Assembly (NCBI RefSeq): GCF_001551835.1
Contig: NZ_LODL01000021.1
Coordinates: 684,629 to 748,628 of the forward strand
Length of the DNA: 64,000 nt
Reading direction: 5' to 3'
Source: Dechloromonas denitrificans
GTDB taxonomy: Bacteria; Pseudomonadota; Gammaproteobacteria; Burkholderiales; Rhodocyclaceae
Shown: one piece after another, positions 42,862 through 51,835 of the stretch
Numbering within the stretch: the first letter of the stretch is position 1
How the letters are laid out: each line of letters opens with the position of its first letter
Position numbers and translations under genes: made by a program
Notes under the pieces: model-generated
Told to the model about the DNA's origin: nothing
The model's database searches: none
Seen by the model: the letters and a program-made list of their open reading frames with translations, nothing else

Positions 42862-43361
42862 GCGGCGGCCTCGGCGTGAATCTGGCGGGCCGCATCGACG
42901 ATTGCTGCGGTCGACATCGTTTCCAGGGGCAATTTCAAAAAGGCCGTGATGCGTTTTTCCAGTTCGCCATAGGCGGTTTCGAAGGCGGCCCGGCGGGCGG
43001 CCAGCGGTTCGACATGGGCCGGGTCGGCGATGCCCCAGTGCGCCGTCGCCGGGTGGCCGGGCCAGATCGGACAGGCTTCACCGGCCGCGCTGGCGCAAAC
43101 GGTAAAGATGAAATCGAGCGACGGCGCCCCGGCCGCGGCGAACTCGTCCCACGACTTGCTGCGCGGCTGCCCGCCATTCGGCCAGGGTACGCCGTGCGCC
43201 GCCAGCGTTTCGAGGGCGACCGGATTGACCTGGCCGCTCGGCTGGCTGCCGGCTGAAAAGGCACGGATGCGGCCCGCGCCGAGATGGTTGAACAGCGCCT
43301 CGCCGAGGATCGAGCGAGCCGAATTGCCGGTGCACAACACCAGCACGTTGAAAGTTTTCAT
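42858..43361 (-). CDS. arsC: Arsenate reductase (low-molecular-weight phosphatase type, thioredoxin-dependent)
   Basis: The product is 167 aa from ATG 43361 overlapping the arsR stop (ATGA). The P-loop VLCTGNSARS carries the nucleophilic Cys10 and matches CX5R. Further Cys residues are in FTVCASAAGEACPIWPG, suiting the triple-Cys thioredoxin-linked mechanism. DEFAAAGAPSLDFIF supplies the conserved Asp region. It reduces arsenate to arsenite for export by Acr3. Confidence 0.93.
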   Translation of the reverse strand: MKTFNVLVLCTGNSARSILGEALFNHLGAGRIRAFSAGSQPSGQVNPVALETLAAHGVPWPNGGQPRSKSWDEFAAAGAPSLDFIFTVCASAAGEACPIWPGHPATAHWGIADPAHVEPLAARRAAFETAYGELEKRITAFLKLPLETMSTAAIVDAARQIHAEAAA

Positions 43362-43693
43362 GGGCAGATTTCCGGATGGCAAAGATCGACCGCTTCGCCG
43401 CAGGGTTGGCCGCCGCAGCAATCCTCGGTCAGGTAGCGCAGCAACTCGTTCATCGCCGCATAGTCGGTCGAGTAATAGATGAACCGGCCTTCCTGGCGGG
43501 CCACGGCCAAGCCGGCCGCGACCAGTTCCTTGAGGTGGAAGCTGAGCCGGCCATTGGCCTCGATGGCCAGCGCCTCGGCGATCTTGCCGACCGACAGACC
43601 GGCCGCGCCGGCGCGGACGAGCAGGCGGAAGATTTCGAGACGGGTGGCGTGGGCCAGCGCCCCCAATGCAGTGACGGCAGTTTTTGATTCCAT
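43358..43693 (-). CDS. arsR: ArsR/SmtB-family arsenic-responsive repressor
   Basis: The product is 111 aa. The winged helix-turn-helix is RLEIFRLLVRAG, IEANGRLSFHLKELVAAGLAV and YYSTDY. As(III)-binding Cys residues at 92, 93 and 98 (EDCCGGQPCGE) follow the C-terminal type known from Acidithiobacillus ArsR rather than the alpha-3 CVC type. It is the first gene of the operon, and a perfect 24-nt dyad lies across its start. Confidence 0.93.
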   Translation of the reverse strand: MESKTAVTALGALAHATRLEIFRLLVRAGAAGLSVGKIAEALAIEANGRLSFHLKELVAAGLAVARQEGRFIYYSTDYAAMNELLRYLTEDCCGGQPCGEAVDLCHPEICP

Positions 43694-43715
43694 ATTTCAA
43701 TAATCGTTGAAATAT
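43692..43715. promoter_or_regulatory. ArsR operator candidate
   Basis: atatttcaa (43692-43700) and ttgaaatat (43707-43715) are perfect 9-bp arms 6 nt apart and overlap the arsR start. A minus-strand TTGCCT-N17-GATTAT promoter candidate overlaps it, so binding would block transcription. Confidence 0.75.
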
Positions 43716-43761
43716 TATCCGAAGGCAAGCACGACCCACCACTTTCCGCGCCTGGAGAGTT

Positions 43762-43787
43762 CTGGATTCCCGCCTGCGCGGGAATGA
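43762..43787. repeat. Half copy of the REP-like repeat
   Basis: ctggattcccgcctgcgcgg and the following aatgac match the right arm at 41182-41207 with one difference. It abuts the stop codon of the sigma-54 regulator. Confidence 0.75.
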
Positions 43788-45131
43788 CTAAGCGGAGCCC
43801 CCCTGCTTGCTGGCCCCTTGGCGCACTGCCTGCAATTTGCGATACAGCGTGCGCTGGCTGATGCCCAACTGCCCGGCCAGCGTCGACAGATCGCCGCCCA
43901 GCCGGTCGACCGCCCAGGCCAGGTAGCGCTGCTCGACACTTTCCAGATCGAGCACTTCGGCCAGTTGAAAAGCACCGCTGGCATTCGGCAAGACCGCCGG
44001 CAGATCTTCGGCCATTTCGGTCAGGTGCGGCAGTTCCAGCGTGTCGCCATCGGCCAGCAGGGAAGCGCGCTCGATCAGGTTGCGCAGTTCGCGGATATTG
44101 CCGCTGAAGCGCCGGCCACTCAGCCAGGCCAGTGCCGCCGGCGAGAACTTGCGGCCGGGCTTGCGATCGACCCGTTCGAGCAGGGAAGCGGCGAGCAGCG
44201 GGATGTCCTCGGCCCGCTCATGCAGCGCCGGGGTGTGGATCGGGAAGGTGTTGATGCGGAAATAGAGGTCGCGGCGAAAGGTTTCGGCCTGGACCATGGC
44301 CCGCAGGTCGCGATGGGTCGCCGTGATCAGCCGGAAATCGGCCGGCAGCCAGTCCAGCCCGCCGACCCGGCGATAGGTGCCGGTTTCGAGCAGGCGCAGC
44401 AGCTTGACCTGCAAGGACAGGGGCAATTCGCCGATTTCATCGAGAAACAGCGTACCGCCGGCCGCCGCCTCGACCAGCCCTTGTTTGCGGTGCGTGGCGC
44501 CGGTGAAGGCCCCCTTCTCGTAGCCGAACAGCTCGCTCTCGAACAGGGTTTCGGTCATGCCGGCACAGTCGACCGCGACGAATGGCCCCTCCTCGCGGGC
44601 GCTGGCCTCGTGGATGGCGTGGGCGACCAGTTCCTTGCCGGTGCCGGTTTCGCCGAGCAGCACGACCGCCGCATTCGAGTTGGCGACGCGCAAGACCTTT
44701 TCCAGCATGCCGATGAAGGCCGGCGAACGGCCGACCAGCCCCTGCGCCGCCGCCCGGCTGCTGGCCTGGCGAACGACGCGCATGGTTTCGACGAAATAGG
44801 CGATCTGCCCCCGGTCGTCGCGGATCGGCGTCGTTTCGACCGCGACATGCTCCTCGCCGCGCGGCGTGTGATGCAGGTGCAGGACGTGCTGCGGCGTGCC
44901 GGCTTCGAGGCTTTGCTTGAGCGGGCAGGATTCGCCGGCCTGGTCGCAGGGCACGGCGAAATGGTGCGACACCTCGTAACAAGTGCGCCCGACAATCGGT
45001 TTGCCGCCCCCGAACTCGCGGATATAGGCGGCGTTGGCGGCGACGATGCGGTAATCCGCATTCATCACAATGCGTGGCTCGGGCAGGCCGTCGAGAAAGG
45101 AAAGCAGTTCGCTGAGAAAGTGTGCCGTCAT
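43788..45131 (-). CDS. PAS-domain sigma-54-dependent transcriptional activator
   Basis: The product is 447 aa from ATG 45131 ([15 protein letters not shown]). A PAS domain (about residues 10-125) has three Cys at 51, 62 and 69 ([20 protein letters not shown]). The AAA+ domain has GETGTGKE at 160-167, the sigma-54 contact GAFTGA at 207-212, and the Walker [12 protein letters not shown] Fis-type HTH ends the protein ([19 protein letters not shown]). It should activate RpoN promoters in response to a ligand or redox signal through its PAS. It is divergent from the second ccoG, a likely target. Confidence 0.9.
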   Translation of the reverse strand: MTAHFLSELLSFLDGLPEPRIVMNADYRIVAANAAYIREFGGGKPIVGRTCYEVSHHFAVPCDQAGESCPLKQSLEAGTPQHVLHLHHTPRGEEHVAVETTPIRDDRGQIAYFVETMRVVRQASSRAAAQGLVGRSPAFIGMLEKVLRVANSNAAVVLLGETGTGKELVAHAIHEASAREEGPFVAVDCAGMTETLFESELFGYEKGAFTGATHRKQGLVEAAAGGTLFLDEIGELPLSLQVKLLRLLETGTYRRVGGLDWLPADFRLITATHRDLRAMVQAETFRRDLYFRINTFPIHTPALHERAEDIPLLAASLLERVDRKPGRKFSPAALAWLSGRRFSGNIRELRNLIERASLLADGDTLELPHLTEMAEDLPAVLPNASGAFQLAEVLDLESVEQRYLAWAVDRLGGDLSTLAGQLGISQRTLYRKLQAVRQGASKQGGSA

Positions 45132-45474
45132 GTCATCGCCACCCGTTTTGCCAATTTTGACTGTCAATATTGTCACAAGCGCTCACCACAGGCCAGCCGC
45201 GCTGCCACAAAAACTGGCCAAGACATTGATTTATCGACCAAGCAGCCAGCTTGCCCAGGCAGGCACGTATTTTGTTACTAAAGTCATGGAGACCGGACGT
45301 CACGCCATCCAGAGCAGCGCTTTCCTCCCTTTCCCCCAGGGGGTGGTCAAGCTACCCGGAGAGCGTCGGCGACATGTTCAACGCATTCGCCCCGCAGGCT
45401 TGCTTTGATGTCGCCAGAACACTCCGGACAGCAGTGAGGCCGGTTTCCAACCCTAATTCAGAGCCAAGAGATCA
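45132..45474. promoter_or_regulatory. 343-nt divergent intergenic region between the sigma-54 activator and ccoG2
   Basis: This stretch holds no full-length gene. At 45261-45276, AGGCACGTATTTTGTT resembles the RpoN consensus (TGGCACG-N4-TTGCW) but has GT where GC is expected. An FNR-like half site ttgat lies at 45227. A short open frame, 34 codons from ATG 45373, ends in a TGA overlapping the ccoG2 start (ATGA). A cccccaggggg palindrome lies at 45333-45343. None is proven. Confidence 0.4.
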
Positions 45475-46890
45475 ATGAGCCAAGCCAGCCCGAGCCAGAC
45501 CCCGGAAACGCCCCCGGTTGAAGTTTCCTTCTACGAAAAACGCAAGAAAATCTACGCCAAAGGCGTCCGCGGCCTGTTCGACAACTGGCGCATCGGCCTC
45601 GTCATCTTCACCCAGATTCTTTTCTACGGCGGCCTGTGGCTGGACTGGAACGGGCGCCAGGCGATCCTGCTCCATCTCGTCGAACGCAAGTTCTACATTT
45701 TCGGCCTGGTCTTCTGGCCGCAGGACGTCATCTACCTGTCGGCCCTGCTCATCGTTTCGGCCTACGGCCTGTTCCTGGTCACCGCCATTGCCGGCCGGCT
45801 GTTCTGCGGCTACGCCTGTCCGCAGACGGTGTATACCCAACTGTTCATGTGGATCGAGAACTGGATCGAGGGCGAGCGCAATGCCCGCATCAAGCTCGAC
45901 AAGGCCCCGCTCGACGCCCGCAAACTGCGCCTCAAGGGCACCAAGCACCTGCTCTGGCTGCTCCTCTCGCTGTGGACCGGCTTTACGCTGGTCGGCTACT
46001 TCACGCCGATCGACGAACTGATGGAGAACGTCCGCACCTGGAACCTCGGGCCGTGGGAGGCTTTCTGGATCTTCTTCTACGGCGGCTTCACCTACCTGAT
46101 GGCCGGCTTCATGCGCGAGCAGGTGTGCAAGTACATGTGCCCGTACGCCCGCTTCCAGAGCGTGATGTTCGACCCCGACACGCTGATCGTCAGCTATGAC
46201 CCGGCCCGCGGCGAAACGCGCGGCGCCCGCAAGAAAGGGGTCGATGCCAAGGCGGCCGGCCTCGGCGACTGCGTCGATTGCGGCCTTTGCGTCCAGGTCT
46301 GTCCGACCGGCATCGACATCCGCAACGGCCTGCAATACGAGTGCATCGGCTGTGCCGCCTGTATCGACGTCTGCGACCAGGTGATGGATAAGGTCGGCCT
46401 GCCCCGCGGCCTGGTGCGCTATTCAACCGAGAACGCGCTGGAAAAACACCTGACGCGCCAGGAGATCGTCGCCCACATCGTCCGCCCGCGCATCCTGCTC
46501 TACACGGTGATCCTCGCCATCATTCTCGGCCTGACCACCTGGTTCCTGGCGCACCGCATCCCGCTCAAGGTCGACATCATCCGCGACCGTTCGACGCTGG
46601 CCCGCGAAGCCGACGACGGCAACATCGAGAACGTCTTCATGCTGCAGATCATGAATACCGAGGAACAGCCGCACCGCTACAAGGTGACGGTCGATGGCCT
46701 GAACGGCGTCGGCATCGCCGGCGACAGCGAAGTCGAAGTCCCGGCCGCGACGCTGCAGGGCTTCAACACGGTCGTTCGCGTGCCGCCGGAATCCGGCAAA
46801 CAGGGCGCCAACCCGATTCACTTCGAAATCGTCGCCAGCGAGAACCCGGAAATCAAGGTTCGCGAAAAGGCCTCGTTCCTGATGCCCTGA
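45475..46890 (+). CDS. ccoG: Cytochrome c oxidase accessory protein CcoG (second copy)
   Basis: The product is 471 aa and is very similar along its whole length to the ccoG at 1434-2846. It has membrane helices with CGYACPQ, CKYMCPYARFQ, and the two ferredoxin clusters CVDCGLCVQVCPTG and CIGCAACIDVCDQ. The C-terminus ends EKASFLMP. It therefore keeps every Fe-S and membrane Cys of the family. It stands alone in its transcript, with a terminator at 46916-46943. A copper-reducing accessory role for a second oxidase or copper stress is possible. Confidence 0.93.
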   Translation: MSQASPSQTPETPPVEVSFYEKRKKIYAKGVRGLFDNWRIGLVIFTQILFYGGLWLDWNGRQAILLHLVERKFYIFGLVFWPQDVIYLSALLIVSAYGLFLVTAIAGRLFCGYACPQTVYTQLFMWIENWIEGERNARIKLDKAPLDARKLRLKGTKHLLWLLLSLWTGFTLVGYFTPIDELMENVRTWNLGPWEAFWIFFYGGFTYLMAGFMREQVCKYMCPYARFQSVMFDPDTLIVSYDPARGETRGARKKGVDAKAAGLGDCVDCGLCVQVCPTGIDIRNGLQYECIGCAACIDVCDQVMDKVGLPRGLVRYSTENALEKHLTRQEIVAHIVRPRILLYTVILAIILGLTTWFLAHRIPLKVDIIRDRSTLAREADDGNIENVFMLQIMNTEEQPHRYKVTVDGLNGVGIAGDSEVEVPAATLQGFNTVVRVPPESGKQGANPIHFEIVASENPEIKVREKASFLMP

Positions 46891-46915
46891 GCGCAGGGCC
46901 AACCGACTCCGCCTT

Positions 46916-46943
46916 GGCGGGAGTTCATCTCCCGCCTTTTTTT
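46916..46943 (+). terminator. Terminator after ccoG2
   Basis: The stem ggcgggag (46916-46923) / ctcccgcc (46929-46936) is followed by T7. Confidence 0.92.
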
Positions 46944-47029
46944 CGTCCGCCGCGCGGGCCGTGCCGCCGGACAGACCAGCGGCATTTTTGCTATAGTCCG
47001 GCCTGCCCCATCCCGCCGAGAAGCACAAC

Positions 47030-48016
47030 GTGCCAGCGTTTTCCCCGCCTCGCCCAGCCCGCCGCCGACTGCTGCGCCGTCTGGCCGCCGCATCGCTGCT
47101 GCCCTGGCTCGGCGGCTGCCAGAACCAGGCACCGCTGGCCGTTGCCAGCCATGCCTGGCCCGGCTATGAAATGATGTTTCTGGCCAAGAGCGAAGGCTGG
47201 CTGCCCAGCGAAGCAATCCGCCTGTTCGAAACCTCCTCCGCCTCGCAGTCGATCGCCGCCCTCGCCCAGGGCCAGGTCCAGGCCGCCGCCCTGACCCTCG
47301 ACGAAGTGCTGCGCGCCCGGGCCGAGGGGCAGGCCCTGACCGTCGTCCTGGTTTTCGACATCTCGGCCGGCGCCGATGTCGTGCTCGCCCGCCCGGCGAT
47401 CCGCCGGCTGGCCGACTTGCGCGGCAAGGTGATCGGTGCCGAAACCTCGGCCCTCGGCGCCCTCGTCCTGACCAAGGTGCTCAACCTGGCCGGGCTGCAG
47501 GCGAGTGACGTCGAGATCCGCCAGATCAGTATGGAAGGGCATCTCGACGCCTGGCGCAGCGGCCAGCTCGATGCCCTGGTCTGCTACGAACCGACTGCCA
47601 GCCGCGTACTCGCCGCCGGCGCCCACCGCCTGATCGACAGCCGGCAATTTCCGGAAACCATCTTCGACGTGCTGGCGATCCGCCAGGATGCGGCCGAGCG
47701 TCATGCCGAGGCGGTCAAAACCCTGATCGGCGCCCATTTTCGCGGCCTGCGCCAACTCCGTCAGAACCCCCAGGACACCGCCTACCGGATTGGCAGCCAC
47801 CTCGGCCTGCCCGGCGACGATGCCCTGCAGGCCTTCCACGGCCTCCACCTGCCCGGCCTCGCCCAGAACAAGAGCCTGCTTGCCGCCAGCGGCCGCCTGG
47901 CCGCGGCCGGTCGCGAACTGTCCAGCCTGATGCTGGCCGGCGGCCTGCTGAGCAAGGCCGACGATCTGCACGGCCTGATCAGTGACGCCTATCTGCCGGA
48001 CAGCGAAAGCCCATGA
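47030..48016 (+). CDS. NitT/TauT-type ABC substrate-binding lipoprotein
   Basis: The product is 328 aa from GTG 47030. The N-terminal basic region RRRLLRRL precedes a hydrophobic stretch and lipobox LGGC, so it should be a lipoprotein. The NMT1/THI5-like fold is shown by [69 protein letters not shown] and [12 protein letters not shown]. No ABC permease or ATPase gene is near. It overlaps the hybrid kinase by ATGA, suggesting a periplasmic sensory partner rather than a transport component. Confidence 0.82.
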   Translation: MPAFSPPRPARRRLLRRLAAASLLPWLGGCQNQAPLAVASHAWPGYEMMFLAKSEGWLPSEAIRLFETSSASQSIAALAQGQVQAAALTLDEVLRARAEGQALTVVLVFDISAGADVVLARPAIRRLADLRGKVIGAETSALGALVLTKVLNLAGLQASDVEIRQISMEGHLDAWRSGQLDALVCYEPTASRVLAAGAHRLIDSRQFPETIFDVLAIRQDAAERHAEAVKTLIGAHFRGLRQLRQNPQDTAYRIGSHLGLPGDDALQAFHGLHLPGLAQNKSLLAASGRLAAAGRELSSLMLAGGLLSKADDLHGLISDAYLPDSESP

Positions 48017-50655
48017 GGCTGCGCCCCCTGCTCGCGCTCTGTCTCGCCCTGGCCAGCCTGCCGTCCGCCGCGCTGGCCGAGGAAGTGCTGCGCCTCGGCC
48101 TGTTCGCCTATCGCCCGCCCAGCGTGCTGCGCAGCCAGTGGCAGGCGCTGGCCGACTATCTGGGGCAAACCTTGCCCGGACACAAGGTGGAATTGCAGAT
48201 CCTCAGCCAGGAAGAAATGGACGCGGCGATCCGCAACAACCAGCTCGACTTCGTGCTGACCGACCCGACCCACTTCATTCACTTGCGCGAGAACAGCGCG
48301 ATGACCGGCGCCCTCGCCACGCTGGCGCGGCTCGAAGACGGTATCCCGGCGCCGGCCCTGGGCGGCGTCATCGTCCGCCGCCGGGAACGCGATGAACTGC
48401 ACCAACTGGCCGATCTGCGCGGCAAGAAGGTGGCCGCTGCCGGCCCGGTCTATCTGGCCGGCTATGTCGCCCAGGCCGAGACCTTGCGCCAGCAGGGCAT
48501 CGACCTCCGGGAACTCGCCATCGTCTTCACCGGCCAGCCGCAGGAGCAGGTGATCGATGCCGTGCTCGACGGCCGGGCCGACGCCGGCTTCATCCGTACC
48601 GGCACGCTGGAAAGCCTGATCCGCGAGGGCAAGCTAACGCCGGGGCAACTCGAAGTGATCAACCGGCAGCCGCTGTCCGGCTTTCCCTTCGTCGCCTCGA
48701 CCCGCCTGTACCCGGAATGGCCGTTCATCGCCATGCCCCACGTTGCCCCGCAACTGGCCCGCCAGGCAACGATCGCCTTGCTGACGCTGGACCAGAACCA
48801 CCCGGCGGCGCGTGCCGCCGGCATTCAGGGCTTCAACATTCCGGCCGACTATTCGCCGGTTGAGCAAGCGATGCGCGACCTGCGCCTGGCGCCGTTCGCG
48901 GCGCCGCCCCAATTCACCTGGCAGGACGTCTGGCAGCGCTACCGGCTGTTCCTGCTGCTCGGCGTCGGCGCGGCGCTGGCCATCAGCTTTCTCGCCATCC
49001 GGCTCAGCCTGAGCCATCGCAGGCTGAGTTCGGCCCACCGCGAGCGCGAAAGCTACGCCGACAAACTGTCGCAGGAACGCGGCATCCTGAAAACCCTGGT
49101 CCAGACCCTGCCCGACCTGGTCTGGCTGAAGGATCTGAACGGCACCTACATGGCCTGCAACCCGGCTTTCGAAGCCTTTTTCGGGGCCCGGGAAAGCGAG
49201 ATTGTCGGCAAGACCGACTATGACTTCGTCGAGCCCGAACTGGCCGACTTTTTCCGCGCCCATGATCGCAAGGCGCTGGCCGCCGACCAGCCGAGCATCA
49301 ACGAGGAATGGGTCAATATGGCCAGCGACGGCCGGCGCATCCTGCTCGAAACGACCAAGGTCCCGATGCGTAGCGAAAACGGCGAAGTGCTCGGCGTGCT
49401 CGGCGTCGGCCATGACGTTACCGAGCGCAAGCGGACCAACGACGAACTGGAACAGCACCGTCATCACCTCGAAGAACTGGTCCGCGAACGGACGCGCGAA
49501 CTGGTCGAGGCGGCGAACCGGGCGAAGAGCAGTTTCCTGGCCAATATGTCGCATGAAATCCGCACCCCGCTCAATGCCATCACCGGCCTGGCCTATGTCA
49601 TGAAGCGCAGCGGCCTGCCGCCGCAGCAGGACGAGCGGATCGACAAGATCGAGCGGGCCGGCCAGCATCTGCTCGGCATCATCAACAACATTCTCGATCT
49701 GTCGAAGATCGAGGCCGAGAAACTGATGCTGGAGGAAAGCGAATTCTCGCCGGCCGCCATCCTCGGCAACATCGCGTCGATGATGGCCGAGCACGCGACG
49801 GCCAAGGGTCTGGCACTGCGGGTCGCCACCGACATACCGAGCACTTTCTGGCGCGGTGACCAAACCCGGCTGCAGCAGGCCCTGCTCAACTACACCTCGA
49901 ACGCGATCAAATTCACCGAGCAGGGCAGCATCACGCTGGCTTGCCGCATTGTCGAAGAAGACCCGGTATCGAGCCTGCTGCACTTCGCAGTCAGCGATAC
50001 CGGCATCGGCATCGCGCCGGACGATCTCGCCCGCTTGTTCGAAGCCTTCGAGCAGGCCGACAGTTCGACCACCCGCAAGTTCGGCGGCACCGGCCTCGGC
50101 CTGGCCATTACCCGGCAACTGGCCCGCCTGATGGGCGGCGATGCCGGCGGCGAGAGCCAACCCGGTCTCGGCAGCACCTTCTGGTTCACCGTCCGCCTGA
50201 AAAAGGTCACGACGCCGCAGGCGCAGCCCGTCGTGCCGGCGACCCAGGAAGACCCGCGCCAGCATCTGCTGCACCAGCATGCCGGGCGGCGCATCCTCCT
50301 CGTCGAGGACGAGCCGGTCAATCGCGAAATCGCCCTGCACTTCCTGCGCGAAGTCCACCTGCAGGTCGACACCGCGGAAAACGGCCTCGCCGCGTTGCGC
50401 TGCGTCGAAGCCGGGGATTACGACCTGATCCTGATGGACATGCAGATGCCGGAAATGGACGGCCTCGAAGCCTGCCGCCAGATCCGCCTGCTGGCCAAGG
50501 CCCGGCACCTGCCGATCATCGCGATGACCGCCAACAGTTTTGCCGAAGACCGCCTGAACTGCCTGTCGGCCGGCATGAACGACTTCCTCGCCAAGCCGGT
50601 GAAACCGGCCGTCCTGTTTGCCACGCTCAACCAGTGGCTGGAGCAAGGCCGCTGA
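48013..50655 (+). CDS. Hybrid histidine kinase with PhnD-like periplasmic sensor domain
   Basis: The product is 880 aa. Signal/anchor residues 1-20 precede a PhnD-type binding domain (about 25-290: [53 protein letters not shown]). A transmembrane helix (about 310-332) is followed by PAS (about 350-470), HisKA with His514 ([12 protein letters not shown]), HATPase ([17 protein letters not shown] [10 protein letters not shown]), and a receiver domain with Asp809 ([11 protein letters not shown]). It should sense a small ligand, perhaps with the overlapping lipoprotein. No DNA-binding regulator is adjacent, so the output is unknown. Confidence 0.9.
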   Translation: MRLRPLLALCLALASLPSAALAEEVLRLGLFAYRPPSVLRSQWQALADYLGQTLPGHKVELQILSQEEMDAAIRNNQLDFVLTDPTHFIHLRENSAMTGALATLARLEDGIPAPALGGVIVRRRERDELHQLADLRGKKVAAAGPVYLAGYVAQAETLRQQGIDLRELAIVFTGQPQEQVIDAVLDGRADAGFIRTGTLESLIREGKLTPGQLEVINRQPLSGFPFVASTRLYPEWPFIAMPHVAPQLARQATIALLTLDQNHPAARAAGIQGFNIPADYSPVEQAMRDLRLAPFAAPPQFTWQDVWQRYRLFLLLGVGAALAISFLAIRLSLSHRRLSSAHRERESYADKLSQERGILKTLVQTLPDLVWLKDLNGTYMACNPAFEAFFGARESEIVGKTDYDFVEPELADFFRAHDRKALAADQPSINEEWVNMASDGRRILLETTKVPMRSENGEVLGVLGVGHDVTERKRTNDELEQHRHHLEELVRERTRELVEAANRAKSSFLANMSHEIRTPLNAITGLAYVMKRSGLPPQQDERIDKIERAGQHLLGIINNILDLSKIEAEKLMLEESEFSPAAILGNIASMMAEHATAKGLALRVATDIPSTFWRGDQTRLQQALLNYTSNAIKFTEQGSITLACRIVEEDPVSSLLHFAVSDTGIGIAPDDLARLFEAFEQADSSTTRKFGGTGLGLAITRQLARLMGGDAGGESQPGLGSTFWFTVRLKKVTTPQAQPVVPATQEDPRQHLLHQHAGRRILLVEDEPVNREIALHFLREVHLQVDTAENGLAALRCVEAGDYDLILMDMQMPEMDGLEACRQIRLLAKARHLPIIAMTANSFAEDRLNCLSAGMNDFLAKPVKPAVLFATLNQWLEQGR

Positions 50656-50700
50656 AAAACGGCCTGTAGCGCTGGTCGACCGCAGGCCTGCCGCGAACGC

Positions 50701-51573
50701 TCAGATTTCGCCGCCGGTCGGACCCACCGGACAGGCGCGCGCCATGAAAGCCAGAATGGCGCCGAACTGCAGGCCGATATCGCCATAGTCGTCATGGCTG
50801 CCGGCGACCAGCAGCAGTTCGACCCGTTCGCTACGCCGCCGGGCGTGGATCGCCCGCGCCTCGTCGACCGGCACGACCGGGTCGTTCAGCCCATGCACCA
50901 GCAGCACCGGGCAGTCGATGGCGGCAATGCTGTTGAGCGGCGCAATCGCCTCGAAGCGGTGGCCGATCACGTGCTGCACATAAGCCAGCACATAGGCGCC
51001 GAACGGCCAATACGGCACGCCCTTCGCCGCCAGCCAGCGGCGCATCATGGCGGCCGGATGGGCGAAGGCGGCCAGGCTGAGGACGACCTTGAGCTCCGGC
51101 TGGCGCGCGGCAACCAGCAATGCCGCCCCCGCCCCGACCGAATGGCCGACCACGCCGAGTGCCGCCGGATCAACCTCGGCTTGCTGGCGCAGCCAGGCCA
51201 GTCCGGCCTCCAGATCCTCGGCGAAGCGGGGCAGCGAGGCAAAGCTGTCGCCATCGCTGCGGCCGTGGCAACGCGCATCGAGCAAGAGCAGCGTATAGCC
51301 GGCGGCATGCAGCGGCCCGGCCAGCGGCAACATCATTTCGGCATTGCCGCCCCAGCCGTGCATGACGGCCAGCGCCGGCGCCCCCGGCGCGGCCGGAATG
51401 AACCAGGCGAACAACTGCTTGCCATTCGCCGTCGGCACCCACACTGCACGCCAGGGCAGGCCGTCCGGCTCGTCCGACTCGACCACCCGCTCGGCAGCCA
51501 GGGCGCGGCGGATGGCGAAATTCAGGCCACCGACCGCGAGGCCCAGCCCAAGCAGAATCGACCAGCCGGGCAT
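50701..51573 (-). CDS. Alpha/beta hydrolase
   Basis: The product is 290 aa. An N-terminal hydrophobic segment (ILLGLGLAVGGLNFAI) may anchor it. The fold is seen in AVMHGWGGNAEMMLPLA (oxyanion region), LLLDARCHGRSDGD, nucleophile GHSVGAGAAL, and a late acid/His region (VLLVHGLNDPVVPVDEA; VAGSHDDYGD). It is similar to dienelactone-hydrolase-like or acyl-esterase proteins. No substrate can be given. It is convergent with the kinase gene, 45 nt away. Confidence 0.82.
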   Translation of the reverse strand: MPGWSILLGLGLAVGGLNFAIRRALAAERVVESDEPDGLPWRAVWVPTANGKQLFAWFIPAAPGAPALAVMHGWGGNAEMMLPLAGPLHAAGYTLLLLDARCHGRSDGDSFASLPRFAEDLEAGLAWLRQQAEVDPAALGVVGHSVGAGAALLVAARQPELKVVLSLAAFAHPAAMMRRWLAAKGVPYWPFGAYVLAYVQHVIGHRFEAIAPLNSIAAIDCPVLLVHGLNDPVVPVDEARAIHARRRSERVELLLVAGSHDDYGDIGLQFGAILAFMARACPVGPTGGEI

Positions 51574-51745
51574 TCAGCGAAGCTCTGGCAAGCTGCCCGA
51601 TCCGCCCGGGGCAAAGCGGCAGGAAATCTGGGCAAATCCCGGCTGGTGCATGGCACGTCCTTCCTGAATATCGGTTTTTGCTGATTTTACGCCGTCGACC
51701 GCAGGAATCGCCGTCCGACAAGGAAAACCGCCACTCAATCGGCGC

Positions 51746-51819
51746 TATACTGGTTCGCAAAAGAGGAGGAGACCATGCGCCAAGCGCCCTGCCCCGACCT
51801 GCCGGCCAGCCCCGCCTGA
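51746..51819 (+). promoter_or_regulatory. pit leader: promoter element and 14-codon leader ORF
   Basis: TATACT (51746-51751) is a good -10 element. A strong ribosome site (AGGAGG) precedes ATG 51775, which opens a 14-codon frame rich in Pro (MRQAPCPDLPASPA) ending with TGA at 51817-51819, 16 nt before the pit start. It may control translation or be fortuitous. Confidence 0.4.
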
Positions 51820-51835
51820 TCTGCCGGGGACAGCA

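Noticed and set aside
48634..50646. Minus-strand open frame opposite the hybrid kinase
   Set aside because: It is a shadow of the kinase domains and lacks any motif of its own.
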